Assembly: GCA_016934875.1 (NCBI GenBank)
Contig: JAFGSC010000183.1
Coordinates: 1 to 7,707, forward strand
Source: Candidatus Atribacteria bacterium
GTDB taxonomy: Bacteria; Atribacterota; Phoenicimicrobiia; Phoenicimicrobiales; Stramentimicrobiaceae
Direction of reading: 5' to 3'
DNA: 7,707 bases
Under the pieces are notes generated by a model, which worked only from the letters and a program-made list of their open reading frames with translations, did not search any database and was not told the DNA's origin. Numbering within the stretch: position 1 is the stretch's first letter; the number at the start of each line of letters is the position of its first letter. Positions 7,112-7,707 of the stretch are shown one piece after another. The position numbers and the translations under genes are program-made.

Positions 7112-7120
7112 TGCTATAAT
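7112..7120 (+). promoter_or_regulatory. Extended -10 promoter (TGCTATAAT)
   Basis: TATAAT (7115-7120) is a perfect sigma-70-type -10 box, preceded by TG at 7112-7113 in the extended -10 arrangement. At 17-nt spacing the -35 position reads TGTTTT, a poor match, which extended -10 promoters tolerate. Transcription would begin near 7126-7129, after ftsZ and about 270 nt before the iron-sulfur gene. Confidence 0.75.
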
Positions 7121-7224
7121 AATTGCCAGGTGTAGATTTATTTGTGCAATTCGATATACCCTGTTTATTTATTTTTTCAAAATAACATCATTGATTCAGA
7201 GGGTAGATAAAGGTAGAGAAAAAG

Positions 7225-7320
7225 ATGTTTTTCTCAAAGCGGGTTTTTTATAATCGACTTAAAGTGATTAGAGAAATCGATCGATCCTTAAAAGAATATT
7301 ACTTTAAAACAGAGAAATAG
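7225..7320 (+). CDS. Possible 31-residue leader peptide or small protein
   Basis: ATG 7225 opens a 31-codon frame ending at TAG 7318-7320. The product is basic and aromatic (begins MFFSKRVFYNRLK, ends YYFKTEK), with no membrane segment and no recognised family. It lies wholly inside the unit bounded by the extended -10 promoter and the intrinsic terminator. Its last five codons and stop form the 5' arm of the terminator stem, so a ribosome reaching the stop would hinder the hairpin. A weak site AAAGGT (7209-7214) lies 10 nt upstream, and the ATG sits in the loop of an 8-bp hairpin. It could be a regulatory leader peptide, a genuine small protein, or a chance frame in a non-coding leader. Confidence 0.35.
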   Translation: MFFSKRVFYNRLKVIREIDRSLKEYYFKTEK

Positions 7321-7342
7321 TGTATGCTATTCTCTGTTTTTT
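7306..7342 (+). terminator. Intrinsic terminator upstream of the (2Fe-2S) gene
   Basis: AAAACAGAGAAATAG (7306-7320) pairs with CTATTCTCTGTTTT (7327-7340) through 14 base pairs with a single bulged A (7315) around the loop TGTATG. The stem runs into six T (7337-7342). It ends the leader transcription unit 55 nt before the next start codon. The A-run on the left means it could also work weakly on the opposite strand. Confidence 0.8.
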
Positions 7343-7397
7343 ATTTATATGTGCTGTTTGCGTAATCACACCTTTGATTGATGAAAGGATCTATTCT

Positions 7398-7682
7398 ATG
7401 CGAATTCAGAACCATCCCATTCTTGAGTTTACCCACGGGAAAAAAGTTAATTTTATCTTTCAGGGAGAAAAGATGGAAGGATACAGTGATGAACCCATTG
7501 CTTCCGCATTGGTTGCTGCCGGAATTAAGGTATTGAGTTATAGCATCAAAATGAAGCGCCCACGGGGTTTTTTCTGTGCCATTGGAAAATGTTCTTCCTG
7601 CTTGATGAAGGTCAACGGTGTACCCAATGTACGTACCTGTATGACCAAATTGGAAGAGGGAATGGTTATCGAAAGACAGTAG
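7398..7682 (+). CDS. Small (2Fe-2S)-binding protein, Fer2_4 family
   Basis: A 94-residue ferredoxin-fold protein of the type found as the small subunit or N-terminal domain of sarcosine oxidase alpha, HcnA and related FAD-dependent dehydrogenases. After an initial beta strand (VNFIFQGEKMEGYSDEP, 17-33) and helix come the family's RPRGFFCAIGKCSSCLMKVNG (54-74) and GVPNVRTCMTKLEEGM (74-89). Cys60, Cys65, Cys68 and Cys81 (CX4CX2CX12C) ligate the cluster. It probably passes electrons from an FAD/amine or hydroxy-acid dehydrogenase; the substrate cannot be told. The start at 7398 is chosen for GAAAGGA 8 nt upstream. The longer frame from GTG 7320 would read through the terminator hairpin and add a spurious hydrophobic 26 residues. 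No clear promoter lies between the terminator and the start, so expression may depend on read-through. Confidence 0.9.
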   Translation: MRIQNHPILEFTHGKKVNFIFQGEKMEGYSDEPIASALVAAGIKVLSYSIKMKRPRGFFCAIGKCSSCLMKVNGVPNVRTCMTKLEEGMVIERQ

Positions 7683-7698
7683 TAGAAAGGATGAAAAA

Positions 7699-7707
7699 GT
7701 GAAGGAA
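7699..7707 (+). CDS. Start of a further gene (three codons, partial)
   Basis: GTG AAG GAA runs to the window edge, preceded by AGAAAGGA (7684-7691) at 7 nt spacing and 16 nt after the previous stop. The nearby ATG 7691 stops after three codons (TGA 7700-7702). In related operons the gene after a Fer2_4 protein is often an FAD-dependent oxidoreductase, but nothing of the product can be seen here. Confidence 0.4.

Larger units (their letters stand above)
7127..7342 (+). promoter_or_regulatory. Candidate attenuator leader RNA
   Basis: The stretch between the extended -10 promoter and the terminator contains mutually exclusive pairings. TACCCT (7157-7162) can pair with AGGGTA (7200-7205), enclosing a 7-bp AT hairpin (7169-7175 with 7179-7185). 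The same segment, CAGAGGGTAG (7197-7206), can instead pair over 10 positions (8 Watson-Crick, 2 G-U) with CTATTCTCTG (7327-7336), the 3' arm of the terminator. A third hairpin (7216-7223 with 7228-7235, loop GATG) places an ATG in its loop. This 1:2 / 2:4 / 3:4 arrangement is what an attenuator or riboswitch-type switch looks like. I recognise no known riboswitch class. It may also be a small RNA of about 215 nt. All pairings were found by eye. Confidence 0.45.

Noticed and set aside
7320..7397. GTG 7320 as start of the (2Fe-2S) protein with a hydrophobic leader (possible signal peptide)
   Set aside because: The apparent hydrophobic stretch is the translation of the T-rich terminator arm and tail; ATG 7398 has a proper ribosome binding site and matches the family's usual N-terminus.

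Overview
This window is the distal part of a bacterial division and cell wall (dcw) cluster, all on the + strand. The order is ftsW (last 27 codons), murG, murC, murB, ftsQ, ftsA, ftsZ. After ftsZ comes a separate regulatory stretch leading into a small (2Fe-2S) protein gene, and the first three codons of a further gene lie at the right edge. No mobile element, CRISPR array, tRNA or rRNA was seen.

Organism: the DNA is AT-rich (by eye about 40% GC), with strong purine-rich Shine-Dalgarno sites, some TTG/GTG starts and tight gene packing. This fits a low-GC anaerobe, either Firmicutes-like or one of the deep lineages with similar clusters (Atribacterota, Synergistota or Thermotogota type). I cannot place it more precisely from sequence alone. 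No ddl gene lies between murB and ftsQ, where many bacteria carry one.

Region 1-3637 holds FtsW/MurG/MurC/MurB: export or polymerisation of lipid-linked precursor, lipid II synthesis, UDP-MurNAc-L-Ala synthesis and UDP-MurNAc synthesis. ftsW and murG overlap by 4 nt (ATGA); murC and murB are 7 nt apart. Region 3630-7044 holds the divisome core: FtsQ (single-pass membrane, POTRA), FtsA (actin-like Z-ring anchor) and FtsZ (tubulin-like GTPase). ftsA and ftsZ have the best ribosome binding sites in the window.

Two things stand out. First, the 5' end of ftsQ appears frameshifted by a perfect 7-bp tandem duplication (3650-3663). Removing one copy joins an ATG overlapping the murB stop to the ftsQ frame and gives a normal 271-residue FtsQ with a cytoplasmic acidic tail. 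As written, the frame has no conventional start before a TTG inside the membrane segment. Second, the 353 bp between ftsZ and the iron-sulfur gene look like an attenuator: an extended -10 promoter (7112-7120), a structured leader, a 31-codon ORF whose stop lies in the 5' arm of a strong intrinsic terminator (7306-7342), and an upstream segment (7197-7206) able to pair with the terminator's 3' arm.

The last gene (7398-7682) encodes a Fer2_4-type small ferredoxin-like subunit like those that accompany FAD-dependent dehydrogenases or oxidases. It is functionally unrelated to division and probably starts a new operon.
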